DNA of 64,000 bases. It comes from an uncultured Treponema sp. Its GTDB lineage: Bacteria; Spirochaetota; Spirochaetia; Treponematales; Treponemataceae. Position 1 is the first letter of the stretch; each line of letters starts with the position of its first letter. The notes under the pieces are model-generated. The model saw only the letters and a program-made list of their open reading frames with translations. It ran no database searches and was not told where the DNA came from. Position numbers and translations under genes: made by a program. Shown here piece by piece: positions 33,946 to 43,331 of the stretch. The DNA lies in contig CASGBA010000004.1 in the NCBI GenBank assembly GCA_949299755.1, positions 62,001 through 126,000 of the forward strand, written 5' to 3'.

Positions 33946-35017
33946 TCCATGAACCTCCGCTTATTTCATAGATTTTTGTCCTGCTTTTTTTGTAATTTTC
34001 GTAAGGTTCACCCGGCAAAAAGGTACAGAACAGCTGGTCATAATCCGGTAAAACAGATGTGAATTTTCTTCTTTTTTCAGGATCAAGTTCCAAAAGAACA
34101 TCATCCATAAGCAGAACAGGAAGTTTTTCAGTTTGTTTAGTATAAAAAACCGCCTGTGAAACCCTTAATAAAAGAGCCAGGAGTCTTTTTTGTCCCATAG
34201 ATGATGTACCAACAAAATCATTTTTATCTTTCAAAAAAATGATTTTATCTCTGTGTGGTCCTGAAATACTGGTTCCGAGCGAAAATTCAATGCCCCGTTT
34301 TTTTTGCAAGTTTGAAAGTATTTCATCAATGGAATTATGGGTCCAAGAAGGAAAATAATTTATTGAAACATTTTCTATTCCACTTACTTCTTCGTATAAT
34401 TTTGAAAAAATCCAGTTAAAATTCCAGACGGCTTTTTTTCTTCTGTTTATGACCTCCAGTCCGGCGGAAACAAACTGTAAATCCAAAATTTCCAGTGTTT
34501 CATTTGAAGTCTCCTTGTTTTTCAAGATCAAATTCCGGCTTTTCAAAATTTTTTTATATTTTCTTAAAATATCCACATAATCGCTGTCATACATTGATAA
34601 GGATTGATCCACAAAAAAACGTCTTCTTTCAGGGCTTCCGTTCACGAAATCCATGTCGTCATGATTGAAAAGGACACAGGGGATGTCGGAAATCAACTCC
34701 TTCCTGTCAGTTATCAGCCTGGAATTCTTTTCAATGCGCTTTTTTCCCTGACGGAATAAATACGAAAAGGAATTGTTCCTGTCCCGGTCGTCCTTGAACA
34801 CGGTTCTGACGGAAAATTCCCTGGTACCCGTCCTGGCAATTTCCGCATCCATTCTGGTTCTGAAAGAAGAGCCATACGAAGACATATACAGGGATTCAAG
34901 GATATTGCTTTTCCCCTGGCCGTTTGAACCTACAAGAAATACTTCGGGATAACAGAAATCAATTGTCCCGTCATTTATATTCCTGAAGTTGGTATAAGAA
35001 ACAGAAAGGAAAGGCAC
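33938..35017 (-). CDS. recF: DNA replication and repair protein RecF
   Basis: 359 residues of the SMC-like ABC ATPase family. Walker A GSNGQGKSN at about 31-39, the RecF-typical FNHDDMDFVNGSPERRRFFVDQSL, signature motif region SSMGQKRLLALLLRVSQAVF, and Walker B LLMDDVLLELDPEKR. It acts with RecO and RecR to load RecA on gaps. It follows dnaN by 8 bp and overlaps the DciA-like gene. Confidence 0.95.
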   Translation of the reverse strand: MPFLSVSYTNFRNINDGTIDFCYPEVFLVGSNGQGKSNILESLYMSSYGSSFRTRMDAEIARTGTREFSVRTVFKDDRDRNNSFSYLFRQGKKRIEKNSRLITDRKELISDIPCVLFNHDDMDFVNGSPERRRFFVDQSLSMYDSDYVDILRKYKKILKSRNLILKNKETSNETLEILDLQFVSAGLEVINRRKKAVWNFNWIFSKLYEEVSGIENVSINYFPSWTHNSIDEILSNLQKKRGIEFSLGTSISGPHRDKIIFLKDKNDFVGTSSMGQKRLLALLLRVSQAVFYTKQTEKLPVLLMDDVLLELDPEKRRKFTSVLPDYDQLFCTFLPGEPYENYKKSRTKIYEISGGSWNG

Positions 35018-35025
35018 GTTTTAAA

Positions 35026-36129
35026 CTATTCCATCTGCATCGGCATAATTATGTGAAAGAAATTCTCTTCCGGTTCCGACTTCAAGGTTATGGCTTTCAT
35101 GGATTCAGTGAATTCCACCTTGAGATTGTCGGTGTCTATAACCTTGATAGGTTCTTCCAGATAAATATAGTTTATTGCGATTGTAATGGTTTCACCATCG
35201 TATCTGCAAGGAATTTCCTCGTTGGCGGCACCTATTTCTGTTTCCTGGGAACTGATTGTAAGGGTTCCGGGTGATATATTGAGGTATACACGTCTTGATT
35301 TTTGCTCTACAAGAAGTGCAACCCGTTTAAGAGCCTCAACCAGCTCCTTTCTTTCTACTTGGAAAGAATAGGCCTGTGATTCAGGAATAACCCGGCTGTA
35401 ATTCGGGAACTGGCCGTCTATCAGCAGGGAGGAAAATTCGTAATTCCCGAATCTGAAGAAAATATTTTTGTCTGTCACCGCAATGGATACAGGACCCTCA
35501 TCAGGGGCTCTTTTTGCCACTATATTTAATATTTTTGTTGGAATAATCGAACCTTTAAAATCTGGAAGAATATAATCGAATTCAGAGGATATAAAAGCAA
35601 GACGCCTTCCATCTGTGGCAACCATTTTCAAGGTTTTTTCATCCTTTTCCATGTATACACCGTTCATGAAGTAACGTAAATCATCATCGGAAACAGAGAA
35701 AATTGTCTGGTTTATCATCTTTTTAAGGGTTTTAGCCGGGATATCAAAGAAAGAAATATTCTCCGCAGAGATAAATTCCGGGAATTTATCCCCTGCAATA
35801 CTTTTTAATTGGAAATTCGCTTTTTTGGATGCAGGTCTTATGTTTACCCTTATGTTGTCCTGGGAGAAATTTATTTCCCCTGCCGGAAGGGAGGAAAGGA
35901 TACTGGAAAATTTATCGCAGAAAACCGTCACCGAACCTGGTTCTATTACTTCCACAGGAATGGAAGTTTCAAAATTCATTTTTATGTCTGTTGCCTTTAT
36001 TTTAAGTGTTCCATCCGCAGCTTCCAGAAAAACATTTGACAATATTGATATGGCGTTTTTTGTTGAAATGATTTCTTGGGCTATTGATATTTCTTTTAAA
36101 AGAGCGTCTCTATCAAAATTGAAATTCAT
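35026..36129 (-). CDS. dnaN: DNA polymerase III sliding clamp (beta subunit)
   Basis: 367 residues with three clamp domains. N-terminal FNFDRDALLKEISIAQEIISTKNAISILSNV, middle RRLAFISSEF, and the C-terminal end HIIMPMQ, close to the usual PMR(L) finish. It ties Pol III to DNA. GGAGGA lies 8 nt before the ATG. The 254-bp gap to dnaA is the candidate origin. Confidence 0.97.
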   Translation of the reverse strand: MNFNFDRDALLKEISIAQEIISTKNAISILSNVFLEAADGTLKIKATDIKMNFETSIPVEVIEPGSVTVFCDKFSSILSSLPAGEINFSQDNIRVNIRPASKKANFQLKSIAGDKFPEFISAENISFFDIPAKTLKKMINQTIFSVSDDDLRYFMNGVYMEKDEKTLKMVATDGRRLAFISSEFDYILPDFKGSIIPTKILNIVAKRAPDEGPVSIAVTDKNIFFRFGNYEFSSLLIDGQFPNYSRVIPESQAYSFQVERKELVEALKRVALLVEQKSRRVYLNISPGTLTISSQETEIGAANEEIPCRYDGETITIAINYIYLEEPIKVIDTDNLKVEFTESMKAITLKSEPEENFFHIIMPMQME

Positions 36130-36383
36130 CGGTTTTATCCTCCTCCATGTTTCCCTTTATTATTATATATATATATAAATAAATAGTAATAATATATAGT
36201 CTGTGAATATCTGAAAAACTTTGTAAATCTTTATGTTGAAATGGTTTAAGCTTAAATTACCTGTGGATTGTAACTTGACTTTATTCACAGTTTCAACAGG
36301 ACGCTTATTTTTCAACATATTCTACACAGTATTTTATCATATAATCCACATAAAATTCCATAAAAAGATTGTGTGGGATTGTA
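36130..36383. other. Candidate chromosomal replication origin (oriC)
   Basis: A 254-bp AT-rich gap between dnaN and dnaA. DnaA-box-like 9-mers (consensus TTATCCACA): TTATTCACA 36281-36289 and TAATCCACA 36342-36350 (8/9 each), TTCTACACA 36320-36328, and on the other strand TGTGGATTG 36262-36270 and TGTGAATAT 36202-36210 (7/9). A run of alternating AT and TAA repeats (about 36158-36200) could be the unwinding element. Genes on the left run left and gyrB-gyrA run right, as expected around an origin. Confidence 0.7.
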
Positions 36384-37841
36384 TTATTTGGCTTCTTTTA
36401 CAGCTTTGGTTATCTCCATTATGCTTTTTTCAATGGCAGGTTCTATTTTTATCCTATCTTCAATTTTTTGGGATCCATGCATTACGGTTGTATGGTCTCT
36501 TCCTCCGAATTCAATACCTATTTCGGTTGTGGATAACTCTGTCAAATTCCTGCATAAATACATTGCGATATGACGGGGAAAAACAAGCGATTGATTTCTT
36601 TTTTTTCCTTTAAGATCTATGTATGAAATATTGAAGTATTCAGCCACTGATTTTTGAATGGCTTCCACTGTTATGTTTTTTTGTGGTTGTGAGCCGAAAT
36701 TATCTTTAAGGAGCCGGTAGGCCATATCTTTTGTTATATTTGTGTTTTTGAAACTCGCGTAGGCTATTATTTTTGTCAGGCACCCTTCCAAATCACGGAT
36801 ATTTGTTGAAACATTTTCAGCGATTAAGGATATTACATCATTGGAAATATCTACACCTTGGGTTGATATTTTTTTCCTGAGTATCGCGCAACGCGTTTCA
36901 AAATTAGGAGGCTGTAAATCTACGTTAAGGCCTTTTTCACATCTGGATTTGAGTCTTTCCTGGAATTTAGACAATTCGTTTACAGGCCGGTCACAGGTAA
37001 AGACAATTTGTTTCCCGGCCTGGTCAAGGGCATTGAAAGTATGGAAGAGTTCTTCCTGAATACCCTCTTTTCCCTGGAAAAAATGAATATCGTCCAAAAG
37101 CAATATGTCGGTTTTTCTATATTTATTTTTGAATTCTGACATTTTGTTCGGCATTTTATGGGAATTTTTACTGTCTGCTGGAACTTGAAGGAATTCTATA
37201 AATTCATTTAAAAAATCCTCAGCTGTTATGTAAACGATTTTATAATCGCCGTGTTCCCAAGCATAATTTCCTATTGCTTCCATAAGATGGGTTTTACCAA
37301 GTCCTGAACCCCCATAAAGCAAAAGCGGGTTGTATGCTTTTCCCGGGTTTGCGGCCACAGCTTTCGCCACATTTGCCGCAAAAGAGTTGTTTTCCCCTAT
37401 GACGAAATTATCAAAAGTATATTCCGGCTTTAATGAAGGATGGGAATCCTTCTTTTTTGTTTCTTTAATGAAACTGGTTTCATTTTTTAATTCTATTTTT
37501 GTTTCAACATTCCGGATTTCTTCCGTTTTTTCTGAAGAAACGGACACCTCTTCAGCAGGTGCAGGGTTTTTTTGAATATTTTTTTTATCTGTTCCGATTT
37601 CAATGTTCAGTTTTATTTTTTGACCGGATATGTCCTCCAAATTTTCTTCAATCAGGGTTTTATAACCTCTGCTTATGAGTTGGTCTCTGGAAAATGAGTT
37701 AAAAACAGAGACAGTTATAGTGTTGTCTTTTGAGTTTTCATATTTTATATTTTTAAACCAAGTGAATTCTTCAGGCTCAAGCTTTTTTTCCAAATTTTTA
37801 ATAGCCTCATCCCAAATTTTATTGTAATCAAAAGCGCACAT
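36384..37841 (-). CDS. dnaA: Chromosomal replication initiator DnaA
   Basis: About 485 residues from ATG 37841 (MCAFDYNKIWDEAIKNLEKKL). Domain I (1-80), a variable linker (about 90-145), the AAA+ domain with Walker A GGSGLGKTHL and Walker B LLLDDIHFF, and the C-terminal DNA-binding domain with the signature GGRDHTTVMHGSQKI. It opens oriC. The frame extends to an ATG at 37928, but that part has no family similarity, whereas a TATAAT lies 6 nt before the ATG used here with no ribosome site, so a leaderless mRNA is likely. Confidence 0.95.
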   Translation of the reverse strand: MCAFDYNKIWDEAIKNLEKKLEPEEFTWFKNIKYENSKDNTITVSVFNSFSRDQLISRGYKTLIEENLEDISGQKIKLNIEIGTDKKNIQKNPAPAEEVSVSSEKTEEIRNVETKIELKNETSFIKETKKKDSHPSLKPEYTFDNFVIGENNSFAANVAKAVAANPGKAYNPLLLYGGSGLGKTHLMEAIGNYAWEHGDYKIVYITAEDFLNEFIEFLQVPADSKNSHKMPNKMSEFKNKYRKTDILLLDDIHFFQGKEGIQEELFHTFNALDQAGKQIVFTCDRPVNELSKFQERLKSRCEKGLNVDLQPPNFETRCAILRKKISTQGVDISNDVISLIAENVSTNIRDLEGCLTKIIAYASFKNTNITKDMAYRLLKDNFGSQPQKNITVEAIQKSVAEYFNISYIDLKGKKRNQSLVFPRHIAMYLCRNLTELSTTEIGIEFGGRDHTTVMHGSQKIEDRIKIEPAIEKSIMEITKAVKEAK

Positions 37842-37847
37842 GGGTCT

Positions 37848-37877
37848 ATTATAAACCTTCTTTACTTTTTTTGACAA
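37848..37877 (-). promoter_or_regulatory. Promoter of dnaA, apparently leaderless
   Basis: On the minus strand TTGTCA (37877-37872), an 18-bp spacer and a perfect TATAAT (37853-37848). The dnaA ATG follows after 6 nt, so the predicted first base is the A of the start codon. Confidence 0.7.
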
Positions 37878-37967
37878 TGACAGTATAGTTTCTTTTACGT
37901 GTTTTCGTTTTCCAGTACTAAAAATCACATGATTTAAGTATGTTGTTTTAACCGGAGAAAATAGACA

Positions 37968-39884
37968 ATGAATTCTTCATATTCAGCAACAAATATTCAA
38001 GTTTTGAAAGGACTTGAGGCGGTGAGAAAACGTCCAGGGATGTATATAGGTTCCACAGGCCCTGACGGACTTCATCATCTTGTCTATGAGGTTGTTGATA
38101 ATTCCATAGACGAAGCCATGGCAGGCTTTTGCGACAGAATTCTTGTTGTTCTTGAAAAAGACGATATATGTAGAATAGAAGATAATGGTCGTGGAATACC
38201 TGTGGATATCCATCCGACGGAAGGTGTAAGTGCCCTGGAGCTTGTTTTAACACGCCTTCATGCGGGAGGCAAGTTCGATAAAGGCTCTTATAAAGTGTCC
38301 GGAGGGCTTCACGGTGTAGGCGTTTCCTGTGTGAATGCCCTTTCAGTATGGATGGAAGCGGTTGTATGCCGAGACGGAACAATGTACCAGCAGCGTTATG
38401 AGGTTGGTGTTCCCGTTTCCCCTGTGGAAGAAGGGGGTTTTACTGAAAAACAGGGTACAATGATACGCTGGAAAGCGGATCCGTCCATTTTTACCGAAAC
38501 CACAACATACAATTATGAGGTTCTTTCAAACAGATTGAGGGAACTGGCTTTTTTGAATAGCGGCATAACCATTGTTTTAAGGGATGAGCGGCTTTCAACC
38601 CCGAAGGAAACGGTTTTTTCATTTGAAGGGGGAATCAAGCAGTTTGTCCTCTATCTTAATGAAAACAAACAGACAGTTCCTGCGGAGCCTATTTACATAT
38701 CCGGTGAGAAAGAAGACATACAAGTGGATCTTTCCATGCAGTACAATGACGGATATAACGAGAATATTTTAAGCTTTGTCAATGACATAAACACCAAGGA
38801 AGGGGGAACCCACCTTGAAGGTTATAAATCCGCATTGACAAGGGTAATGAATGAATTCCTGAAAAAAAACCAGAAACTCCAAAAAAAGATGGATAAAGAA
38901 GAAAAACTTGCAGGTGAAGATGTGCGTGCAGGTTTAACGGCTGTTCTTTCAATAAAAGTGATTGAACCCCAGTTTGAAGGGCAGACGAAAACGAAGCTGG
39001 GAAATACAGAGGCCCGCAGTGTTGTCGATTCCCTTGTAAACGAGCAACTGACCCTGTATTTTGAGCAGAATCCGCGGACTTTGGATTTTATCCTGGAAAA
39101 AGCTGTTTCCGAAGCATCCGCAAGAATCGCCGCAAGGAAAGCGAAAGAAGCTACCCGCCGAAAAAGCGGTATGGACAGCTTCGGGCTTCCAGGTAAACTG
39201 TCCGACTGTTCCCTTAAGGATCCGGAAAAATGCGAGGTTTATATTGTTGAGGGTGATTCGGCAGGAGGTTCCGCTAAAAAAGGAAGGGACAGCCGCACCC
39301 AGGCGATTCTTCCTTTGTGGGGAAAAATGCTTAACGTGGAAAAAACCCGGGTTGATAAGGTTATCAACAATGAAAAGCTCCAGCCTATAATTGCAACCCT
39401 TGGAACCGGAATTGGGAAAGATTTTGACATCAATAAAATCAGGTATCACAAAATCATAATTATGGCGGATGCTGATGTGGACGGTTCCCATATCAGAACA
39501 CTGCTTTTAACCTTTTTTTTCCGGTATATGCCGCAGATTATTGAGAAGGGTTATGTTTATCTTGCCATGCCTCCACTTTATAAAATTTCTTTTAATAAAA
39601 AAGAATGGTATGTTTATGATGATTCCGAGCGGGACAGGGTTTTGGAAGAGATAGGCCGGGACAATGATAAGATTTCCGTCCAACGTTATAAGGGTCTCGG
39701 TGAAATGGACGGAACCCAGCTTTGGGAGACAACAATGGATCCGGCCCAGCGCAAGATGATGAGGGTTACCCTTCCGGATGCGGTGGAAGCCGACAGGATT
39801 TTCAGCACTCTTATGGGGGAGGAAGTTGAACCTCGCAGGAAATTCATTGAAGAAAACGCAGTTTATGCGAATCTTGACGTTTAG
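37968..39884 (+). CDS. gyrB: DNA gyrase subunit B
   Basis: 638 residues. GHKL ATPase domain ([50 protein letters not shown]), transducer, Toprim domain ([26 protein letters not shown]) and the C-terminal [21 protein letters not shown]. GyrB of the short type without the Gram-negative insertion. It works with GyrA to add negative supercoils. GGAG lies 8 nt before the ATG. It diverges from dnaA by about 125 bp counted from the true dnaA start. Confidence 0.97.
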   Translation: MNSSYSATNIQVLKGLEAVRKRPGMYIGSTGPDGLHHLVYEVVDNSIDEAMAGFCDRILVVLEKDDICRIEDNGRGIPVDIHPTEGVSALELVLTRLHAGGKFDKGSYKVSGGLHGVGVSCVNALSVWMEAVVCRDGTMYQQRYEVGVPVSPVEEGGFTEKQGTMIRWKADPSIFTETTTYNYEVLSNRLRELAFLNSGITIVLRDERLSTPKETVFSFEGGIKQFVLYLNENKQTVPAEPIYISGEKEDIQVDLSMQYNDGYNENILSFVNDINTKEGGTHLEGYKSALTRVMNEFLKKNQKLQKKMDKEEKLAGEDVRAGLTAVLSIKVIEPQFEGQTKTKLGNTEARSVVDSLVNEQLTLYFEQNPRTLDFILEKAVSEASARIAARKAKEATRRKSGMDSFGLPGKLSDCSLKDPEKCEVYIVEGDSAGGSAKKGRDSRTQAILPLWGKMLNVEKTRVDKVINNEKLQPIIATLGTGIGKDFDINKIRYHKIIIMADADVDGSHIRTLLLTFFFRYMPQIIEKGYVYLAMPPLYKISFNKKEWYVYDDSERDRVLEEIGRDNDKISVQRYKGLGEMDGTQLWETTMDPAQRKMMRVTLPDAVEADRIFSTLMGEEVEPRRKFIEENAVYANLDV

Positions 39885-39907
39885 CGGGTGGCAGATAGGA
39901 GATTTCT

Positions 39908-42502
39908 GTGGAAGATATAAAAACACCTGAAGGCGGAACTCTCATACCGGTTCCGATAGACACCGAGGTAAAAAAAGCATATATCGATTACTCCATGTCG
40001 GTGATTGTAAGCCGGGCTCTTCCCGATGTCAGGGACGGTCTGAAACCGGTTCACCGCCGAATCCTTTATTCCATGGAGGAAAGGGGTTTACGGAATAGCG
40101 GTCCGACCCGTAAATGTGCCAAAATAGTCGGTGATGTTCTTGGTAGTTACCATCCCCACGGCGATGCTTCCGTTTATGACGCCCTTGTAAGATTGGGTCA
40201 GGATTTCTCACTGCGCTATCCTGTCATAACGCCCCAGGGGAATTTCGGTACAATTGCTGGTGATCCTCCGGCAGCATACAGGTATACTGAAGCGAAAATG
40301 GCCAGGCTTGCGGAAGCCATGGTTGAAGATATAAAAAAGGAAACGGTGGATTTTATCCCCAACTTTGACGAATCCACGAAAGAGCCTGTGGTTCTTCCGG
40401 CGAAGTTCCCGTTTTTGCTTGCAAACGGTTCCAGCGGAATCGCAGTCGGTATGGCGACAAATATGCCGCCCCACAATCTGAGGGAAATCGCCGCCGCTGT
40501 TTCCGCTTACATTTCAAATCCTGATATCACCATAGATGAATTAATGAAGTTTGTAACCGGACCGGATTTTCCCACAGGCGGTATTATTTTCGGCCGGAAA
40601 GGAATAAAACAGGCTTATAAAACAGGGCGCGGTAAAATTTTAATACGCGGCAGATTCATTATAGAAGTGGATAAGAAAGGCCGGGAGACGATTGTTTTTA
40701 CGGAAGTTCCTTATCAGGTCAACACAACGGTTCTGGTTTCCAGAATAGGGGAACTGGCACGGGATAAGGTTATAGACGGAATTGCCGGTGTCAATGATGA
40801 GTCCTCCGACCGGACGGGATTGCGTATAGTCATAGAGCTGAAAAGGGGGGCGATTGCAAAGGTGGTCCTTAACCAGCTTTTTGCCAAAACTTCCCTTCAA
40901 ACAGCCTTCGGTGTAATTAACCTGGCTCTTGTTGACGGCCGTCCCGTGACACTTACTTTGAAGGATTTGATTGTTCAATTCATCAAACACCGTCAGGAAG
41001 TTGTGGAGCGCCGATGCCGTTTCGACTTGAAAAAAGCGGAAGAAAGGGCGCACATCCTCCGTGGTTTGATAATAGCCGTAAACAACATCGATGAGGTTAT
41101 AAAAATCATCAGGGCATCCAGCGATGTTGAAAGTGCCAAAAAGTCCCTGATGGAGCGTTTTTCCTTGGACGACATCCAAGCCCAGGCAGTCCTTGATATG
41201 CCTTTACGCCGCCTGACCAGTCTCGAGATTGAAAAACTTGAAATCGAATTAAAAGAGCTGGAAGCCTTGATTGCCCATCTCAAGGATTTGCTTGCCCATC
41301 CTGAAAAAATCCTTACCCTGATAAAAGATGAAACCAATGAGCTGGCGGAAAAGTTCGGAGATGACAGACGGACGGATATCGTTGACGGTGAAATCGAGCA
41401 AATCAACATAGAAGATTTGATTAAAAAAGAAGAGATGGTCATTTTAATTTCCAGTCTCGGGTATATAAAACGTATTCCCAGCAGCGCTTACAAAAACCAG
41501 AGCAAGGGTGGAAAGGGTTCTGCCAGCGCGAAGCTCGCCGAAGATGATTTTATCAACCAGATTTTTATTGCCTCAACCCATGAGTATATTCTTTTCATTA
41601 CCACGGAAGGAAAGGCATACTGGCTTAAGGTTTTCGAAATTCCGGAATCCAACAGAACCGCCAGAGGGTCACATATTAAGAGTTTGTTGAATATTTCACC
41701 AAATGAAGAAATAACGGTTGTGGTTTCCCTGAAACAGTTTTCAGATACCCAGTTCCTGTTGCTGGCCACAGCAAACGGGATTGTCAAGCGCATAAAGACC
41801 GGAGAATTCCAAAACGCAAAGGCCCGCGGAATCCGGGCTATAACCCTTAATTCCGGGGACAAGCTGATTTCCGCTATTCTTACGGACGGCGGAGACGATG
41901 TGGTGCTTATCACCAGAAAGGGCAGGGCTCTCAGATTCAATGAGGAAAAAATCCGGGTCATGGGACGTACCGGTGCCGGGAACAAGGGGATTAAGCTTTC
42001 TTCCGATGATGAATTGGCGGCTGCCTTGAGGATGGAAGAAGAATCCCGCATGATAATGATAACTGAATTTGGCTACGGTAAGCGGGTTGAGTTTTCCCAG
42101 TTTGAACCCCACGGGCGTGGAACCGGCGGACAAAAAATTTACAACATAAGTGAAAAATCCGGTGAAATTGTGGGTGCCATTACAATTGCCGACCGTGACG
42201 ATGTTGTTTGTATAACAAGTCAGGGTAAAACCCTTAGACTTAAAGCCGGTAAAATTCCTACAAGGAGCCGAACCGCCGGCGGTATAAGGATGTTCAATAT
42301 AGATATTCCTGATATGGTTGTGGGACTTGATAAGGTTGTCAGAGAAGAAATTGCAAAGGAATCCGGGGAAACTGTATCTGCGGAACCTGAACCGGAAGAG
42401 GATTTAACGCCAATGGATTTTGAGGATGATGAAAACGCCGCTATTTCCGCGGAAGATGATTTGTCCGAGGATTCAGCTGAAAACCCTCCGGATTCTGAAT
42501 AA
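39908..42502 (+). CDS. gyrA: DNA gyrase subunit A
   Basis: 864 residues. Breakage-reunion domain with the active tyrosine in AAYRYTEAKM, coiled-coil (about 380-470), and a six-bladed C-terminal wrapping domain that starts with a GyrA-box-like QSKGGKG and ends in an acidic tail (about 820-864). The residue matching E. coli Ser83 is Ala87 here (HPHGDASVYD), followed by Ser88 and Asp91. The gap to gyrB is 23 bp, so they are one operon. Confidence 0.97.
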   Translation: MEDIKTPEGGTLIPVPIDTEVKKAYIDYSMSVIVSRALPDVRDGLKPVHRRILYSMEERGLRNSGPTRKCAKIVGDVLGSYHPHGDASVYDALVRLGQDFSLRYPVITPQGNFGTIAGDPPAAYRYTEAKMARLAEAMVEDIKKETVDFIPNFDESTKEPVVLPAKFPFLLANGSSGIAVGMATNMPPHNLREIAAAVSAYISNPDITIDELMKFVTGPDFPTGGIIFGRKGIKQAYKTGRGKILIRGRFIIEVDKKGRETIVFTEVPYQVNTTVLVSRIGELARDKVIDGIAGVNDESSDRTGLRIVIELKRGAIAKVVLNQLFAKTSLQTAFGVINLALVDGRPVTLTLKDLIVQFIKHRQEVVERRCRFDLKKAEERAHILRGLIIAVNNIDEVIKIIRASSDVESAKKSLMERFSLDDIQAQAVLDMPLRRLTSLEIEKLEIELKELEALIAHLKDLLAHPEKILTLIKDETNELAEKFGDDRRTDIVDGEIEQINIEDLIKKEEMVILISSLGYIKRIPSSAYKNQSKGGKGSASAKLAEDDFINQIFIASTHEYILFITTEGKAYWLKVFEIPESNRTARGSHIKSLLNISPNEEITVVVSLKQFSDTQFLLLATANGIVKRIKTGEFQNAKARGIRAITLNSGDKLISAILTDGGDDVVLITRKGRALRFNEEKIRVMGRTGAGNKGIKLSSDDELAAALRMEEESRMIMITEFGYGKRVEFSQFEPHGRGTGGQKIYNISEKSGEIVGAITIADRDDVVCITSQGKTLRLKAGKIPTRSRTAGGIRMFNIDIPDMVVGLDKVVREEIAKESGETVSAEPEPEEDLTPMDFEDDENAAISAEDDLSEDSAENPPDSE

Positions 42503-42512
42503 ATCCAGGAAT

Positions 42513-42528
42513 TGTTTCACGTGAAACA
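42513..42528. promoter_or_regulatory. parS chromosome-partitioning site
   Basis: A perfect 16-bp palindrome, TGTTTCACGTGAAACA, identical to the consensus ParB-binding site. It lies in the 47-bp gap after gyrA, about 6 kb from the candidate oriC, where parS sites usually cluster. No parA or parB gene is in the window. Confidence 0.9.
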
Positions 42529-42549
42529 TTTCAGACGGTAATCCTGCTA

Positions 42550-43299
42550 TTATTTCTGCCAAAGAGATGCGTCAATCTCGGATTCAAGAAACAGCTCGTT
42601 TTCCGGAAGCCACGGGAAAAAATTCAAACCGGTTAATTCCTCAACTTCATCAATTGAAACCGCATAAGAATAAAAAGTATTGTCTGTCTTTTTGTTTGGA
42701 ATGATAAAAGCGATTCCTTTTTTTTCCGGAAGGGAATAGTCCAATATAACCTTGTAAAAAAACTCGGGAACAGCAACGCTGTTTTTTCCTATCCTGTTGA
42801 AATTTTCCGAAACAAAAGCAGGACCGGTCACTATGAGAAGTGACCCATCCCTAATAGCCCATTTCCTTATTTCCTGTTCCAATTCTGCCCATATTCCCCG
42901 GTTGAATTCAGGCGTTTGAGGAGCTATGTTTGTAAGACAAAAACAAGCTTTCATCGCATCCTTTGAAAAGCGCATATCCGCGGCAGGAGCCAAATGCCCC
43001 CTGTCGTATCCGGAATACTTATAATCGGAATCCTCCGCGGTTTTCTCCGGTATGGTTTTATCGCTGTAAAAACGGTTTGATCTTGGGGCGTTGAGAGTTG
43101 TGACTTCTTCCCCGGTTAATTCATAGGCGACCCAGTCGGAGATTTTCAAATCCTCGTTGTATTTCAAGGTGAATCCTGTATATTCATAAACCGATGTACA
43201 GGGAATTTCTGTTTCCGGAATTTCCGGCAACTCTGTGAACCCGAAGGGAAAGAAAAATAAACGGATGAATAAAAATAAATTCGGAAAAACAGCCCCCAT
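42550..43299 (-). CDS. Exported DNA/RNA non-specific endonuclease
   Basis: 249 residues. N-terminal hydrophobic segment (about 6-20), likely a signal sequence. The NUC1 (Serratia nuclease) motif DRGHLAPAADM gives the catalytic H102, and the metal-binding Asn lies in LTNIAPQTPEFNRGIWAELE. The final residues have no Cys lipobox. Family enzymes degrade DNA and RNA in the periplasm or outside the cell. GGA lies 7 nt before the ATG. It faces gyrA convergently with parS between them. The downstream c-di-GMP gene runs in the same direction. Confidence 0.9.
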   Translation of the reverse strand: MGAVFPNLFLFIRLFFFPFGFTELPEIPETEIPCTSVYEYTGFTLKYNEDLKISDWVAYELTGEEVTTLNAPRSNRFYSDKTIPEKTAEDSDYKYSGYDRGHLAPAADMRFSKDAMKACFCLTNIAPQTPEFNRGIWAELEQEIRKWAIRDGSLLIVTGPAFVSENFNRIGKNSVAVPEFFYKVILDYSLPEKKGIAFIIPNKKTDNTFYSYAVSIDEVEELTGLNFFPWLPENELFLESEIDASLWQK

Positions 43300-43331
43300 G
43301 ATTCTATCCGGAAAAAAAATTTGCTATGTTT

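Noticed and set aside
36384-37928. ATG 37928 as the dnaA start
   Set aside because: The extra 29 residues are not DnaA-like and they would be encoded upstream of a good TATAAT promoter placed 6 nt before ATG 37841.
38949-39491. Long antisense open frames inside gyrB, gyrA and aspS (for example 38949-39491, 40640-41179, 47668-48072)
   Set aside because: They lie wholly inside highly conserved genes, lack ribosome sites and show no recognisable protein family.
42503-42549. Palindrome after gyrA as a transcription terminator
   Set aside because: The 16-bp palindrome has no T-run and matches the parS consensus exactly, which is a better explanation.
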